DNA of 64,000 nucleotides, taken from assembly GCF_001940525.2 (NCBI RefSeq), contig NZ_CP019437.1:1648501-1712500 (forward strand). The letters run 5' to 3'. The position numbers were made by a program, and so were the translations under genes. The notes beneath the pieces are model-generated. The model saw only the letters and a list, made by a program, of their open reading frames with translations. It did no database searches and was not told the origin of the DNA. Positions within the stretch are counted from its first letter, which is position 1; each line of letters opens with the position of its first letter. Source of the DNA: Thioclava nitratireducens (GTDB taxonomy: Bacteria > Pseudomonadota > Alphaproteobacteria > Rhodobacterales > Rhodobacteraceae). Below are positions 41,120-49,901 of this stretch, piece by piece.

Positions 41120-42930
41120 TCGACCGTCACCGACTTGGCGAGGTTGCGCGGCTGATCGACGTCGGTGCCCTTCGCGACCGCCGTGTGATAGGCGAGCAGC
41201 TGCGCCGGGACCGCGTAAAGGATCGGCGCGAAAGGTTCTGCGATATCAGGAAGGTGCAGCGTGCCCCAAGTGCCGTCCTGCGCCGCGCTGATGCCTTTGC
41301 TGTCGGAGATCAACAGCACCATCCCGTGGCGCGCCATCACCTCCTGCATGTTCGACACGGTCTTGTCGAAGAGCTTGTCATGGGGCGCCATCACGATCAC
41401 CGGCACCGTGCGGTCGATCAGCGCGATCGGCCCGTGCTTCAGCTCGCCCGAGGCATAGCCTTCGGCATGGATGTAGCTGATTTCCTTGAGTTTCAGCGCG
41501 CCTTCCAGCGCCAGCGGATACATTGCGCCGCGTCCGAGGAAGAGAATGTCCTGCGCCTCGGCAAGTTGCTCGGCCAGATGCGAGATCGGCTCGGAAATCG
41601 CCAGCGCCTGATTGAGCAGGCCGGGCAGGGCGCGTAGCGTCTCGGCATGGGCGGCAAGCGTCGCCGCGTCCGTTTCGCCGCGGTCGCGACCCGCCTTCAG
41701 CGCCATGACTGCGAGAACCAGAAGCTGCGCGGTGAAGGCCTTGGTCGAGGCCACGCCGACCTCAACGCCGGCGAAGATCGGCAACATGATGTCGGTTTCG
41801 CGCGCGATGGAAGAAGTGGGGACGTTCACGACGGCCACGGTCTTCGCGACGCGCTCGGAGCAATAGCGCAGCGCGGCCAACGTATCGGCGGTCTCGCCCG
41901 ACTGGCTGACGAAGACGGCGAGGCTGCGCTTCGACAAGGGCGGTTCGCGGTAGCGGAATTCCGAGGCCACGTCGATTTCGACCGGGATACGCGCAAATTC
42001 CTCGAACCAGTATTTCGCCACCGCACAGGCGTAATGCGCCGTGCCGCAGGCGATCAGGACAATCCGGTCGATGTTGGAAAAGTCCAAGTCATCCGGCAGG
42101 TTCAGCCCGGTTTCGGGCAGATAATGTCGCAAAGCGTCAGCAAGCACGACGGGCTGCTCGGCGATTTCCTTCGCCATGAAGTGCTTGTAGCCACCCTTCT
42201 CGACCTGCGCCTGGCCTAGGTCGATGCGGCTCTCGTCACGGTTCGCGCGGCGGCCCGCGGCGTCGAAAATCTCGGCACCCGCGCGGGTGACGAAGGCGTA
42301 ATCGCCCTCTTCGAGATAGGTGATCCGGTCGGTCATCGGCGCGAGCGCGATCGCGTCCGAGCCCACGAACATCTCGCCGTCGCCATGCCCGATCGCGAGC
42401 GGAGAGCCCTTGCGCGCCGCGATCAACAGATCGTCCTCGCCGTCGAACAGCCACAGCAGGGCGAATGCCCCTTCGAGCTTGCCAAGCGTCGCGACTGCCG
42501 CCTCGCGCGCGTCCATGCCGCGATCCATGAACATCCGCGTCAGCAGCGCGACGGTTTCGGTGTCCGTCTGCGTTTCCGGGGTGATCCCGGCCTCGGCCAG
42601 CTCGGCCCGCAACTCGCGGAAATTCTCGATAATGCCGTTATGCACGACCGCGACGGGCCCCGAGCGGTGCGGATGCGCATTGCCCTCGGTTGCAGCGCCA
42701 TGGGTTGCCCAGCGGGTATGGCCGATGCCCGACTTGCCCGGAAGCGGCTCATGCACCAGCAGATCGGACAGGTTCCACAGCTTGCCTACCGCCCGGCGGC
42801 GGTCCAGCTTGCCCTCGTTCACCGTCGCGATCCCGGCACTGTCATAGCCGCGATATTCTAACCGCTTGAGGCTCTCAACGAGCCAGGGGGAAACCTCGTG
42901 CTTCCCGAGAACGCCAATAATTCCGCACAT
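41116..42930 (-). CDS. glmS: Glutamine-fructose-6-phosphate aminotransferase (isomerizing)
   Basis: This 604-residue cytoplasmic enzyme makes glucosamine-6-phosphate, the entry step to UDP-GlcNAc. Cys2 ('MCGIIGVLG') is the glutaminase nucleophile. 'TRWATHGAATEGNAHPH' follows in the N-terminal Ntn domain, then two SIS sugar-isomerase domains ('VFVSQSGETADTLAALRY', 'LGRGAMYPLALEGALKLKE') and the terminal 'PRNLAKSVTVE'. It lies 3 bases after glmU, so two steps of one pathway are co-expressed. No glmS ribozyme is possible in so short a gap. Confidence 0.97.
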   Translation of the reverse strand: MCGIIGVLGKHEVSPWLVESLKRLEYRGYDSAGIATVNEGKLDRRRAVGKLWNLSDLLVHEPLPGKSGIGHTRWATHGAATEGNAHPHRSGPVAVVHNGIIENFRELRAELAEAGITPETQTDTETVALLTRMFMDRGMDAREAAVATLGKLEGAFALLWLFDGEDDLLIAARKGSPLAIGHGDGEMFVGSDAIALAPMTDRITYLEEGDYAFVTRAGAEIFDAAGRRANRDESRIDLGQAQVEKGGYKHFMAKEIAEQPVVLADALRHYLPETGLNLPDDLDFSNIDRIVLIACGTAHYACAVAKYWFEEFARIPVEIDVASEFRYREPPLSKRSLAVFVSQSGETADTLAALRYCSERVAKTVAVVNVPTSSIARETDIMLPIFAGVEVGVASTKAFTAQLLVLAVMALKAGRDRGETDAATLAAHAETLRALPGLLNQALAISEPISHLAEQLAEAQDILFLGRGAMYPLALEGALKLKEISYIHAEGYASGELKHGPIALIDRTVPVIVMAPHDKLFDKTVSNMQEVMARHGMVLLISDSKGISAAQDGTWGTLHLPDIAEPFAPILYAVPAQLLAYHTAVAKGTDVDQPRNLAKSVTVE

Positions 42931-42933
42931 TTA

Positions 42934-44280
42934 TCAATCTTTCTTCATGCGCCGCGCTTTCTCCGCGCGCAGCTTCGCAAAGAGTTTCGTGGCGAGGCCC
43001 GGGCGGTTCACTTGCTCGGAGCGCTCGATCGCGATCGCCTCGGCCGGGACGTCCTTCGAGATCACCGATCCCGAGCCCGTCAGCGCGCCGTCGCCCACCG
43101 TCACCGGGGCCACCAACATCGTGTCGGAGCCGATGAAGGCGTTCGCGCCGATAGTCGTGCGATGCTTCATCACCCCGTCGTAATTGCAGGTCACCGTGCC
43201 CGCGCCGATATTCGTATGTTCACCGATATCGGCATCGCCCAGATAGGTCAGATGGCCGACTTTCACACCTTCGGCGAGGATCGCGTTCTTCACCTCGACG
43301 AAGTTGCCGATGTGCACGTCCTCGGCGAGCTCCGCGCCGGGGCGCAGGCGGGCGAAGGGACCGACGGTGGCGCCACGCGAGATGTGGCAGCCTTCGAGAT
43401 GGCAGAAGGCCTCGATCACCGCACCGGATTCGATGGTGACATCGGGGCCGAACACGACATTCGGTCCCAGCACGACATCGCGGCTGATATAGGTGTCGAG
43501 CGCGAACCAGACGCTGGCGGGCTCCACCATGGTCACGCCGTTTTCCATCGCCTCGGCGCGCATCCGTTCCTGGAAGAGGGCCTCGGCGCGGGCGAGTTCG
43601 GCGCGGGTGTTGATGCCCAGCGTCTCGGCTTCATCACAGGTCACGACCTTGGCCGAGAGACCTTTCTTGCGTGCGGCTTCGACGATGTCGGTGAGGTAGT
43701 ATTCCCCCGAAGCGTTCTCGTTCGACAGCCCCGCGACGAGCTCGGTCAGAAGCACCGCGTCACAGGCGATAACGCCAGAGTTGCAGAGGGATATGGCGCG
43801 TTCTTCATCCGTGGCATCCTTGAATTCCACGATCCGGTCCAGCGTGTCGCCTTGCGCCACCAAGCGCCCGTATCGGCCCGGATCGGCGGCCTCGAAGCCC
43901 AGCACGGTCACCGCTGCCTCGGACGCCGCGAGCCGCTCCAGCGTCTCGGGGCGGATGAAGGGCGTGTCGCCGTAAAGCACGATTACGCGGCCGTCGAACC
44001 CGTCGAGCGCAGGCAGGGCCTGCGCCACCGCATGGCCGGTGCCGAGCTGCTCTTCCTGCAGCACGATCTGTGCCTCGGGATCAATCTTTGCGACGGCTTT
44101 CTTCACCTTCTCGGCACCGTGACCTGCGACGACGATCACGGTCTCGGGTTCGAGTGCCCGTCCGGCGGCCAGCGCATGGGCCACAAGCGGCGCGCGGCCC
44201 ACCTGATGCAGCACCTTCGGCAGGTCGGAGTTCATTCGGGTGCCCTGGCCCGCCGCGAGGGTGATCAATGCAATCGCCAT
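42934..44280 (-). CDS. glmU: Bifunctional GlcNAc-1-P uridyltransferase / glucosamine-1-P acetyltransferase
   Basis: This enzyme catalyses the last two steps of UDP-GlcNAc synthesis. The N-terminal nucleotidyltransferase domain of the 448-residue protein shows 'ITLAAGQGTRMNSDLPKVLH', 'GTGHAVAQALPAL' and 'VLYGDTPFI'. The C-terminal half is a left-handed beta helix of hexapeptide repeats ('GDADIGEHTNIGAGTVTCNY', 'GSDTMLVAPVTVGDGA'). It leads a minus-strand unit with glmS and is divergent from gph, with 107 bases between them that must hold both promoters. Confidence 0.97.
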   Translation of the reverse strand: MAIALITLAAGQGTRMNSDLPKVLHQVGRAPLVAHALAAGRALEPETVIVVAGHGAEKVKKAVAKIDPEAQIVLQEEQLGTGHAVAQALPALDGFDGRVIVLYGDTPFIRPETLERLAASEAAVTVLGFEAADPGRYGRLVAQGDTLDRIVEFKDATDEERAISLCNSGVIACDAVLLTELVAGLSNENASGEYYLTDIVEAARKKGLSAKVVTCDEAETLGINTRAELARAEALFQERMRAEAMENGVTMVEPASVWFALDTYISRDVVLGPNVVFGPDVTIESGAVIEAFCHLEGCHISRGATVGPFARLRPGAELAEDVHIGNFVEVKNAILAEGVKVGHLTYLGDADIGEHTNIGAGTVTCNYDGVMKHRTTIGANAFIGSDTMLVAPVTVGDGALTGSGSVISKDVPAEAIAIERSEQVNRPGLATKLFAKLRAEKARRMKKD

Positions 44281-44387
44281 GAGATACCTTTTCTTCTGCT
44301 CGGCCCCGTTTTAACCATTGGCTTGCTTGCCGCAAGTGGTGCGTCTTCACGCTTCCTTTCGCGGTGTTACGGAAGGAGCAATGGGCA

Positions 44388-45059
44388 ATGCGCACGGTGG
44401 TTTTCGACCTCGACGGGACTTTGGCCGACACCTCCGCCGATCTGATCGCGGCGGCCAACGCCTGCTTCACGGCGCGCGGCCACGCGCCGCTTCTCGATCC
44501 CGCGGGCGACGCGCTGATCGCCTTCCACGGTGGCCGCGCGATGCTCAAGGCGGGCTATGGCCGACTGGGCTTGGCGGAGAGCGAGATCGCAGCCTTGGTC
44601 GAGGCCGATTATTACCCGCTACTCGCGCATTACGGTGAGAATATCGACCGGCATACGCAGCTTTATCCCGGGGCTGAAGCGGCCGTGAAAACGCTGCGTG
44701 ATCAGGGTTTTGCCACGGCTGTCTGCACCAACAAGCCCGAAGGTCTCGCACGTGTTCTGCTCGAGCGGCTCGGCGTCACCGGTCTCTTCGATGCGCTGAT
44801 CGGTGCCGATACGCTGCCGCTGCGCAAACCTTCACCCGACCCATATCTCGCCGCCGTCGAGGGTGCGGGTGGTAAGGTCGAGACCTCTCTGCTGGTGGGC
44901 GACACCAATACCGATCGCGAGACCGCTCGTGCCGTCGGTGTGCCCTGCGTTCTCGTGACCTTCGGGCCCGAGGGGCGTGGCATCGAGCGTCTCGCGCCCG
45001 AGGCGATGCTCGACCATTTCGACGATCTGCCCGCGCTCGTGGCGCGGATGCTCGGATGA
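44388..45059 (+). CDS. gph: Phosphoglycolate phosphatase (HAD family)
   Basis: This 223-residue haloacid-dehalogenase phosphatase has motif I 'VVFDLDGTLADT' with catalytic Asp7 and Asp9, a helical cap domain (residues about 15-85), motif II 'AVCTNKP', motif III 'KPSPDP' and motif IV 'LLVGDTNTDRETA'. This is the Gph pattern for removing 2-phosphoglycolate. A GGAAGGAGC site lies about 9 bases before the chosen ATG; another ATG 7 bases earlier is in a different frame. Substrate choice within the family is inferred from the overall pattern. Confidence 0.9.
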   Translation: MRTVVFDLDGTLADTSADLIAAANACFTARGHAPLLDPAGDALIAFHGGRAMLKAGYGRLGLAESEIAALVEADYYPLLAHYGENIDRHTQLYPGAEAAVKTLRDQGFATAVCTNKPEGLARVLLERLGVTGLFDALIGADTLPLRKPSPDPYLAAVEGAGGKVETSLLVGDTNTDRETARAVGVPCVLVTFGPEGRGIERLAPEAMLDHFDDLPALVARMLG

Positions 45060-45105
45060 GGGGCGCGGCGGGGCTGTGCCGCCCCGGATGGCCCCTTAAA
45101 CAGCC

Positions 45106-46329
45106 ATGACCGCAGCGCCCATCGGTCCTTCGCGCTTTCACGCCACCGCCTTCGTTCTGATCGCGGTGTTTCTCGACATGGTGGGGTTCGGCCTGATCAT
45201 TCCCGTGCTGCCCTCGCTGATCGCGGATGTGGGCCACGTCGATCTGGCGCAGGCGAGCCGGATCGGGGGCTGGATGTTCGCGGCCTTCAGCCTCGCGCAA
45301 TTCCTGTTCGCGCCGCTGATGGGCAACCTTTCGGATCGCTTCGGGCGGCGTCCGCTCCTCTTGCTTGCGATCGGCGGACTGGGTGTCGATTACCTGTTTC
45401 ACGCCTTCGCGCCGACGCTGCTCTGGCTCTTCGTGGGCCGGATCGTCGCTGGCATCTGCGGCGCGTCCTACGTCATCGCGAACGCCTATCTCGCCGATAT
45501 CACCCCGCCGGCCGAGCGTGCCCGCGCCTTCGGACTGATCGGCGCGGCCTTCGGCTTCGGCTTCATCGCGGGGCCCGCGCTTGGCGGATTTCTGGGCGAG
45601 CTTGGCCCGCGCATTCCCTTCTTCGTCGCCGCCGCGCTCTCGGGGCTGAACCTGATCTACGGCCTGATCGTGCTGCCTGAAAGTCTGCCGCAGGGCTTGC
45701 GCCGTCCGGTGAACTGGCGCGCCTGCAATCCGCTGGGCACGCTGAAAGTCTTCGCGCGGTATCCGGGCGTGCTGCCTATGGGCACTGCCCTTGGCGTCTA
45801 TCTGTTCGCCTCGGCGGTCTATCCCGCGATCTGGCCCTATTGGGGGATGGCGAAATTCGGCTGGTCCGAGGGAATGGTGGGGCTGACACTCGCAGGCTAT
45901 GGCGTCGTCGCGGCGATCTTTCAGGGCGGGCTCGCTGGGCCGCTTGCGTCCCGACTGGGCGAGGCGCGGGTGGCGGCGATCGGGCTGATCGTCGGGATCG
46001 GCATGACCATTGCGCTGGGGCTGTCGACCTCGCTGGCGATGGTTTTAATCGTCCTGCTGATCACCGGGATCGAGGGGCTGGTGCATCCGATGATCGCCTC
46101 GCTGATGTCCAACGCGGTGCCCGAGGATGCGCAGGGCGCCCTGCAGGGTGGCATTTCCGCGCTGATGAACCTCGCGATGCTGGCGGGCACCTTGTTCTTC
46201 ACCCAAGTGTTCGGGATATTCCTCGCCGAGAACGCCCCGATCCGCACGCCGGACATGGCCTTTTACGTGGCCTCCGTAATCCTGCTGGCGGCGTTGGCGC
46301 TGTTCGTGCGTGCAAGAAAGGTCGAGTGA
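45106..46329 (+). CDS. MFS exporter, TetA-like (DHA1) family
   Basis: This inner-membrane proton antiporter has 407 residues and 12 predicted helices. The MFS signature '[16 protein letters not shown]' lies between helices 2 and 3. The antiporter motif C-like '[19 protein letters not shown]' is in helix 5. The N-terminus '[15 protein letters not shown]' is that of the TetA/TCR group. Chromosomal members seldom give tetracycline resistance, so the substrate is open. It overlaps the following DegT-family gene by one base, so export may be linked to a product made by that enzyme. Confidence 0.85.
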   Translation: MTAAPIGPSRFHATAFVLIAVFLDMVGFGLIIPVLPSLIADVGHVDLAQASRIGGWMFAAFSLAQFLFAPLMGNLSDRFGRRPLLLLAIGGLGVDYLFHAFAPTLLWLFVGRIVAGICGASYVIANAYLADITPPAERARAFGLIGAAFGFGFIAGPALGGFLGELGPRIPFFVAAALSGLNLIYGLIVLPESLPQGLRRPVNWRACNPLGTLKVFARYPGVLPMGTALGVYLFASAVYPAIWPYWGMAKFGWSEGMVGLTLAGYGVVAAIFQGGLAGPLASRLGEARVAAIGLIVGIGMTIALGLSTSLAMVLIVLLITGIEGLVHPMIASLMSNAVPEDAQGALQGGISALMNLAMLAGTLFFTQVFGIFLAENAPIRTPDMAFYVASVILLAALALFVRARKVE

Positions 46330-47507
46330 TGTCCGAGGTCTTCAACGGCAATTTCACCCAGCAGGAGCCGATCCCGGAGGAGGCGATCGAACGTGCCGTC
46401 GAGGTGATGCGCTCGGGACGTCTGCATCGCTACAATACGGTGCCGGATGAACCGGGCGAGGTGGCGTTGCTGGAGGAGGAATTCGCAGGGCTGACCGGTG
46501 CGCCCTATTGCCTCGCGGTGGCCTCGGGCGGCTATGCCTTGGGCTGTGCACTGCGCGCCGTGGGCGTCGGTCCGGGCGATCCGGTGCTGACCAATGCCTT
46601 CACGCTTGCGCCCGTGCCCGGCGCCATCGCGGCGGTCGGCGGCAAGCCCGTGCTGGTGGAGGTCACCGACCAGCTGACCATCGATCTTGACGATCTGGCG
46701 GCGAAAGCCCCGCAGGCCCGAGTGCTGATGCTTTCCCATATGCGCGGCCATATCTGCGACATGGATGCGCTGATGGAGATCGCGCGCACCCATGATCTGA
46801 CGGTGATCGAGGATTGCGCCCATACGATGGGGGCGGCTTGGGGCGGTGTCCCCTCGGGGCGGCATGGCGCGATCGGGTGCTATTCGACCCAGACCTACAA
46901 GCACATGAATTCGGGCGAGGGCGGTCTGATCGTAACCGACGACGCGGAACTGGCGGCGCGGATGATCCTGCTGTCGGGCAGCTACATGCTCTATGAGCGG
47001 CACCGCGCCGCGCCGAGGCCGGAGGTGTTCGAGGGGCTGAAATACGACACGCCCAATGTCTCGGGCCGAATGGACAATCTGCGCGCCGCGATCCTGCGCC
47101 CGCAGTTGCCGACGTTGGCGGATCGGGTGGCGCGCTGGAGCGCGCTGTACCGTGAGATCGAGGCCGGGCTCGTCGGCGCCGAGGGTATCGCGCTGATCGA
47201 ACGCCCCGAGGCCGAGAGCTATGTCGGCTCGTCCTTCCAGTTCCGCCTGCCGGGGCGCTCCGCCCCCGAGATGCTGGATTTCGTCGCCCGGGCTGCGGCC
47301 CGCGGGGTTGAGCTGAAATGGTTCGGCGCGGATGAGCCTGCGGGCTTCACCTCGCGCCATGACAGCTGGCGCTACGCAGAAGCGCAGAACCTGCCGCGCA
47401 CCGATGCGGTGCTGGCGACGCTGCTTGACCTGCGCCTGCCGCTGACTTTCTCGACGGACGATGCCGCCCAGATCGCGCGCATCCTGCGCGAAGAGGCCGA
47501 GGTTTGA
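46329..47507 (+). CDS. DegT/DnrJ/EryC1/StrS-family PLP aminotransferase
   Basis: This 392-residue enzyme of the sugar-aminotransferase family carries the Schiff-base Lys191 in 'STQTYKHMNSGEGGLIV', with 'VIEDCAHTMGAAWGG' containing the PLP-ring Asp and 'VASGGYALGCALRAVGVG' at the phosphate site. The C-terminal part ('YVGSSFQFRLPG') is family-like. Relatives aminate nucleotide-linked keto sugars or act on cyclitols. No sugar-biosynthesis genes flank it, so the substrate is unknown. Its start overlaps the stop of the MFS gene (TGATG). Confidence 0.87.
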   Translation: MSEVFNGNFTQQEPIPEEAIERAVEVMRSGRLHRYNTVPDEPGEVALLEEEFAGLTGAPYCLAVASGGYALGCALRAVGVGPGDPVLTNAFTLAPVPGAIAAVGGKPVLVEVTDQLTIDLDDLAAKAPQARVLMLSHMRGHICDMDALMEIARTHDLTVIEDCAHTMGAAWGGVPSGRHGAIGCYSTQTYKHMNSGEGGLIVTDDAELAARMILLSGSYMLYERHRAAPRPEVFEGLKYDTPNVSGRMDNLRAAILRPQLPTLADRVARWSALYREIEAGLVGAEGIALIERPEAESYVGSSFQFRLPGRSAPEMLDFVARAAARGVELKWFGADEPAGFTSRHDSWRYAEAQNLPRTDAVLATLLDLRLPLTFSTDDAAQIARILREEAEV

Positions 47508-47526
47508 AGAGGTGGAGCGCTGACAC

Positions 47527-48450
47527 TCAGCCTGCGCGCGAGATCCAGTCGGCGATCATCAGGTCGAGATGCGCGCCACCGCCGTTCTTGTAGAGCGTGA
47601 TCTCCTCGGCGCTTTCCCGCCCGCGCGCGCCGCCGATCAGGTCGTAGAGATCGGCCTTCACCGCCTCGGGCGCGATCACCCCTTCGCGGATCGGGATCAG
47701 CAGTTCGCCAATATGGCCCAATGTGGTGTCGCGACTGTCGACAAAGAGACTCGCCGTCGAGATCAGCGCATCGTCGGCCTCGCGCATATCGGCCTTGTAG
47801 GCCCCGATCAGATCGACATGGGTGCCGGGTTTTACCCATTCGCCCTTCAGGACCGGCGCGCGCGCCATCGTGGCGCTGCTGACGATATCGGCCTCGGCCA
47901 CCGCGTCGGCCAGATCGCTCACCGCACGCAGCGTGACGCCCTCGGGGGCAGGCCCAGCCGCCAGCTCCTGCGCCTGCTCGGGGCGGCGCGTCCAGAGCGT
48001 GATCTCCGTCAGCCCCGGAAAGCCCGCCGCATAGGCCGCGATCAGCGAGCGCGCGACCCGGCCCCCGCCCGCGATCAGCAGTCGGCGGCTGTCCGGGCGG
48101 GCCAGAAGTTGCGCGCCCAGAACGGAATCGGCAGCCGTCTTGAACTCGGTCACCAGCGGGCAATCGACGATCGCGGTGGGCTGGCCATGCTCGGGCTCGA
48201 ACACCACCATCGCGCCTTGCACCGTGGGCAGCCCCGCCTGCGCGTTGCCATCGCACACGGTGAAGGATTTCACCCCGTAACCCAGCCCCGGAATGTAAGC
48301 CGCGCGGCTGAGCAGCACCGCATCCGAGGGTCCGAGAAACGTATCGCCCAACTCCGCCTTCGGGCGCGTATGGCCCGCGCGCAATGCAGCTATCGCGCCA
48401 GGCCAATCGAGCTTTTCCGCGATGTCATAGGGGATGATCTTCGGGCTCAT
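47527..48450 (-). CDS. Ornithine cyclodeaminase / mu-crystallin family protein
   Basis: This 307-residue NAD(P)-dependent protein has the family substrate region 'GYGVKSFTVCDGNAQAGLPT', 'PTAIVDCPLVTEFKTAADSVLGAQLLA' (cited across a longer segment) and a Rossmann fold beginning 'RRLLIAGGGRVARSLIAAYAA' near residue 125. Members deaminate ornithine to proline, or reduce cyclic imino acids such as pyrroline-2-carboxylate. The gene follows an FAD oxidoreductase gene on the same strand after 25 bases. Together they could oxidise and then reduce an imino acid. Confidence 0.85.
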   Translation of the reverse strand: MSPKIIPYDIAEKLDWPGAIAALRAGHTRPKAELGDTFLGPSDAVLLSRAAYIPGLGYGVKSFTVCDGNAQAGLPTVQGAMVVFEPEHGQPTAIVDCPLVTEFKTAADSVLGAQLLARPDSRRLLIAGGGRVARSLIAAYAAGFPGLTEITLWTRRPEQAQELAAGPAPEGVTLRAVSDLADAVAEADIVSSATMARAPVLKGEWVKPGTHVDLIGAYKADMREADDALISTASLFVDSRDTTLGHIGELLIPIREGVIAPEAVKADLYDLIGGARGRESAEEITLYKNGGGAHLDLMIADWISRAG

Positions 48451-48475
48451 GTCGTCTCCTTCATTGTCTCGGGCG

Positions 48476-49717
48476 TCACAGAGGCATCAGCCAGCGCGCC
48501 GGGGCCGACACCTCGCGCGGGCCGTTGGCGGCACCGGTGATCGCATCGGCCAGAAGCGCGCCGCAGCCCGCCGAAAGCGTCCAGCCCAACTGCCCGTGGC
48601 CCGCATTGACCCACAGGTTGTCGTAAGCCTTCACCCGGCCAAGGAAGGGCGGGCCATGCGGGGTCGAGGGCCGCAGCCCGGTCCAGAGAACGGGCGGCGC
48701 ATCGCTCACCGCATCGCCGAAACGTGCGGCGACGTAATCGGTCAGCACCTTGGTGCGATCCTCGCGCAGCGTCCGGTCGCGCCCGGCGAATTCGGCGATC
48801 GCGGTCACCCGCAACACCCCGCCATAAGACGCCACGGCCAGCATCGCGGCCTCGTCGATATAGGGATGGCGGGGCAGGCGGCTCTGGTCGCGCACTTCCC
48901 ATGTCCCAGAATACCCCTTCACCGGGTAGATATCCGGCGCAAAGCCCAGAGGCCGGGCCAGATCGGGCGTCTCTACCCCGGCGGCGAGGATCACTTGCGC
49001 CGCAGGCAGCGTCTCATCGGCGAGGTTGACCCCGGTGATCTTGCCGTGGGCATGGCTGAACCCGGTCACCGCGCTGTTGTAGCGAAACTGCACACCGTGC
49101 TTGGCGGAAAGCGCTTTGGCGGCGGCGCGGGTCACCTCGTGGCAATTGCCCGCGGCATCCATCGGCGAGAGGAACCCGCCCGCAAAACCAGCCCTGGCGA
49201 GCGGCGGATCGTTCTCGGCCAGCCAGTCCGGGTCGATCCGCGTCAACCGCCCGTCGTCATGGGCGTCGATCTCATTCGTCGCATTATAAAGATAGAGTCC
49301 GCCCTCGAAGCGGATAAGTGCGTCCAGCTCCAACTCCTGCGCCATCTCGGGCAGGGCGGCGCGCGCGGTCTCGGCCAGCCGCATCATCCGCGCGGTGTTC
49401 CGGGCCTGCGCGGCGCCTGTGCAGTTGAGCAGGAAGCGCGTCCCCCAACGCCATAGCGCCGGATCGAACGGCGCGGTCAGCTTCACACCGGGATTGCGCC
49501 CGGCCATCGCGCGCAGCAGCTGCGGCAAGGCATCCGGCCCCGCCCATGCGCTCGAATGGCCGATCGAGACGATCCCGGCATTCGCGCGCGAACACAGCTC
49601 CGCGGGGCCGGGCAGGCGGTCGATCACCGTCACCGGCAGCCCGCGCCGCGCCAGCGCCCATGCGGTCATCATGCCGACGATGCCCGCTCCGATCACGATA
49701 TGACGTGGCTGCCCCAT
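48476..49717 (-). CDS. FAD-dependent oxidoreductase, D-amino-acid dehydrogenase-like (DAO family)
   Basis: This 413-residue flavoenzyme has the N-terminal dinucleotide loop 'HIVIGAGIVGMMTAWALARR', the DadA-like 'LCSRANAGIVSIGHSSAWAG' and a C-terminal 'TGLRPSTPHGPPFLGRVKAY' with 'LWVNAGHGQLGWTLSAGCG'. Those segments contact FAD and the substrate carboxylate in DadA-type enzymes. A GGAGCGGAG site precedes the chosen ATG; an ATG 45 bases upstream is in frame but less likely. Likely substrates are D-amino or imino acids such as D-hydroxyproline or D-proline. It heads a two-gene unit with the cyclodeaminase-like gene. Confidence 0.86.
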   Translation of the reverse strand: MGQPRHIVIGAGIVGMMTAWALARRGLPVTVIDRLPGPAELCSRANAGIVSIGHSSAWAGPDALPQLLRAMAGRNPGVKLTAPFDPALWRWGTRFLLNCTGAAQARNTARMMRLAETARAALPEMAQELELDALIRFEGGLYLYNATNEIDAHDDGRLTRIDPDWLAENDPPLARAGFAGGFLSPMDAAGNCHEVTRAAAKALSAKHGVQFRYNSAVTGFSHAHGKITGVNLADETLPAAQVILAAGVETPDLARPLGFAPDIYPVKGYSGTWEVRDQSRLPRHPYIDEAAMLAVASYGGVLRVTAIAEFAGRDRTLREDRTKVLTDYVAARFGDAVSDAPPVLWTGLRPSTPHGPPFLGRVKAYDNLWVNAGHGQLGWTLSAGCGALLADAITGAANGPREVSAPARWLMPL

Positions 49718-49837
49718 CTCCGCTCCCGTGTTTCCATGTCCCAAGCCTCTTTGTGGCGGCAATCGCCGCGCCTTACCAGCCCCTGCGCCGCGGGTTCGTG
49801 CCGCTACGTCGTTTGCCCGGGGCCGGGGCCACGGCTC

Positions 49838-49866
49838 TTGACCCGACTCGACAATTGCGCATAAAT
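49838..49866 (+). promoter_or_regulatory. Promoter of the liu operon
   Basis: TTGACC (49838-49843), a 17-base spacer and ATAAAT (49861-49866) form one of the best sigma-70-type promoters in the window, 36 bases before the first start codon. Confidence 0.75.
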
Positions 49867-49879
49867 GAACGTGCGTTCA
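49866..49879. promoter_or_regulatory. Palindromic operator TGAACG-TG-CGTTCA of the liu operon
   Basis: A 6-base inverted repeat around TG starts at the last base of the -10 box and covers the expected transcription start. TetR-family regulators of acyl-CoA catabolism bind sites of this look. The regulator gene is not in the window, so identity is inferred. Confidence 0.65.
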
Positions 49880-49901
49880 ATAAACCGGGGGAGGAGATCC
49901 G

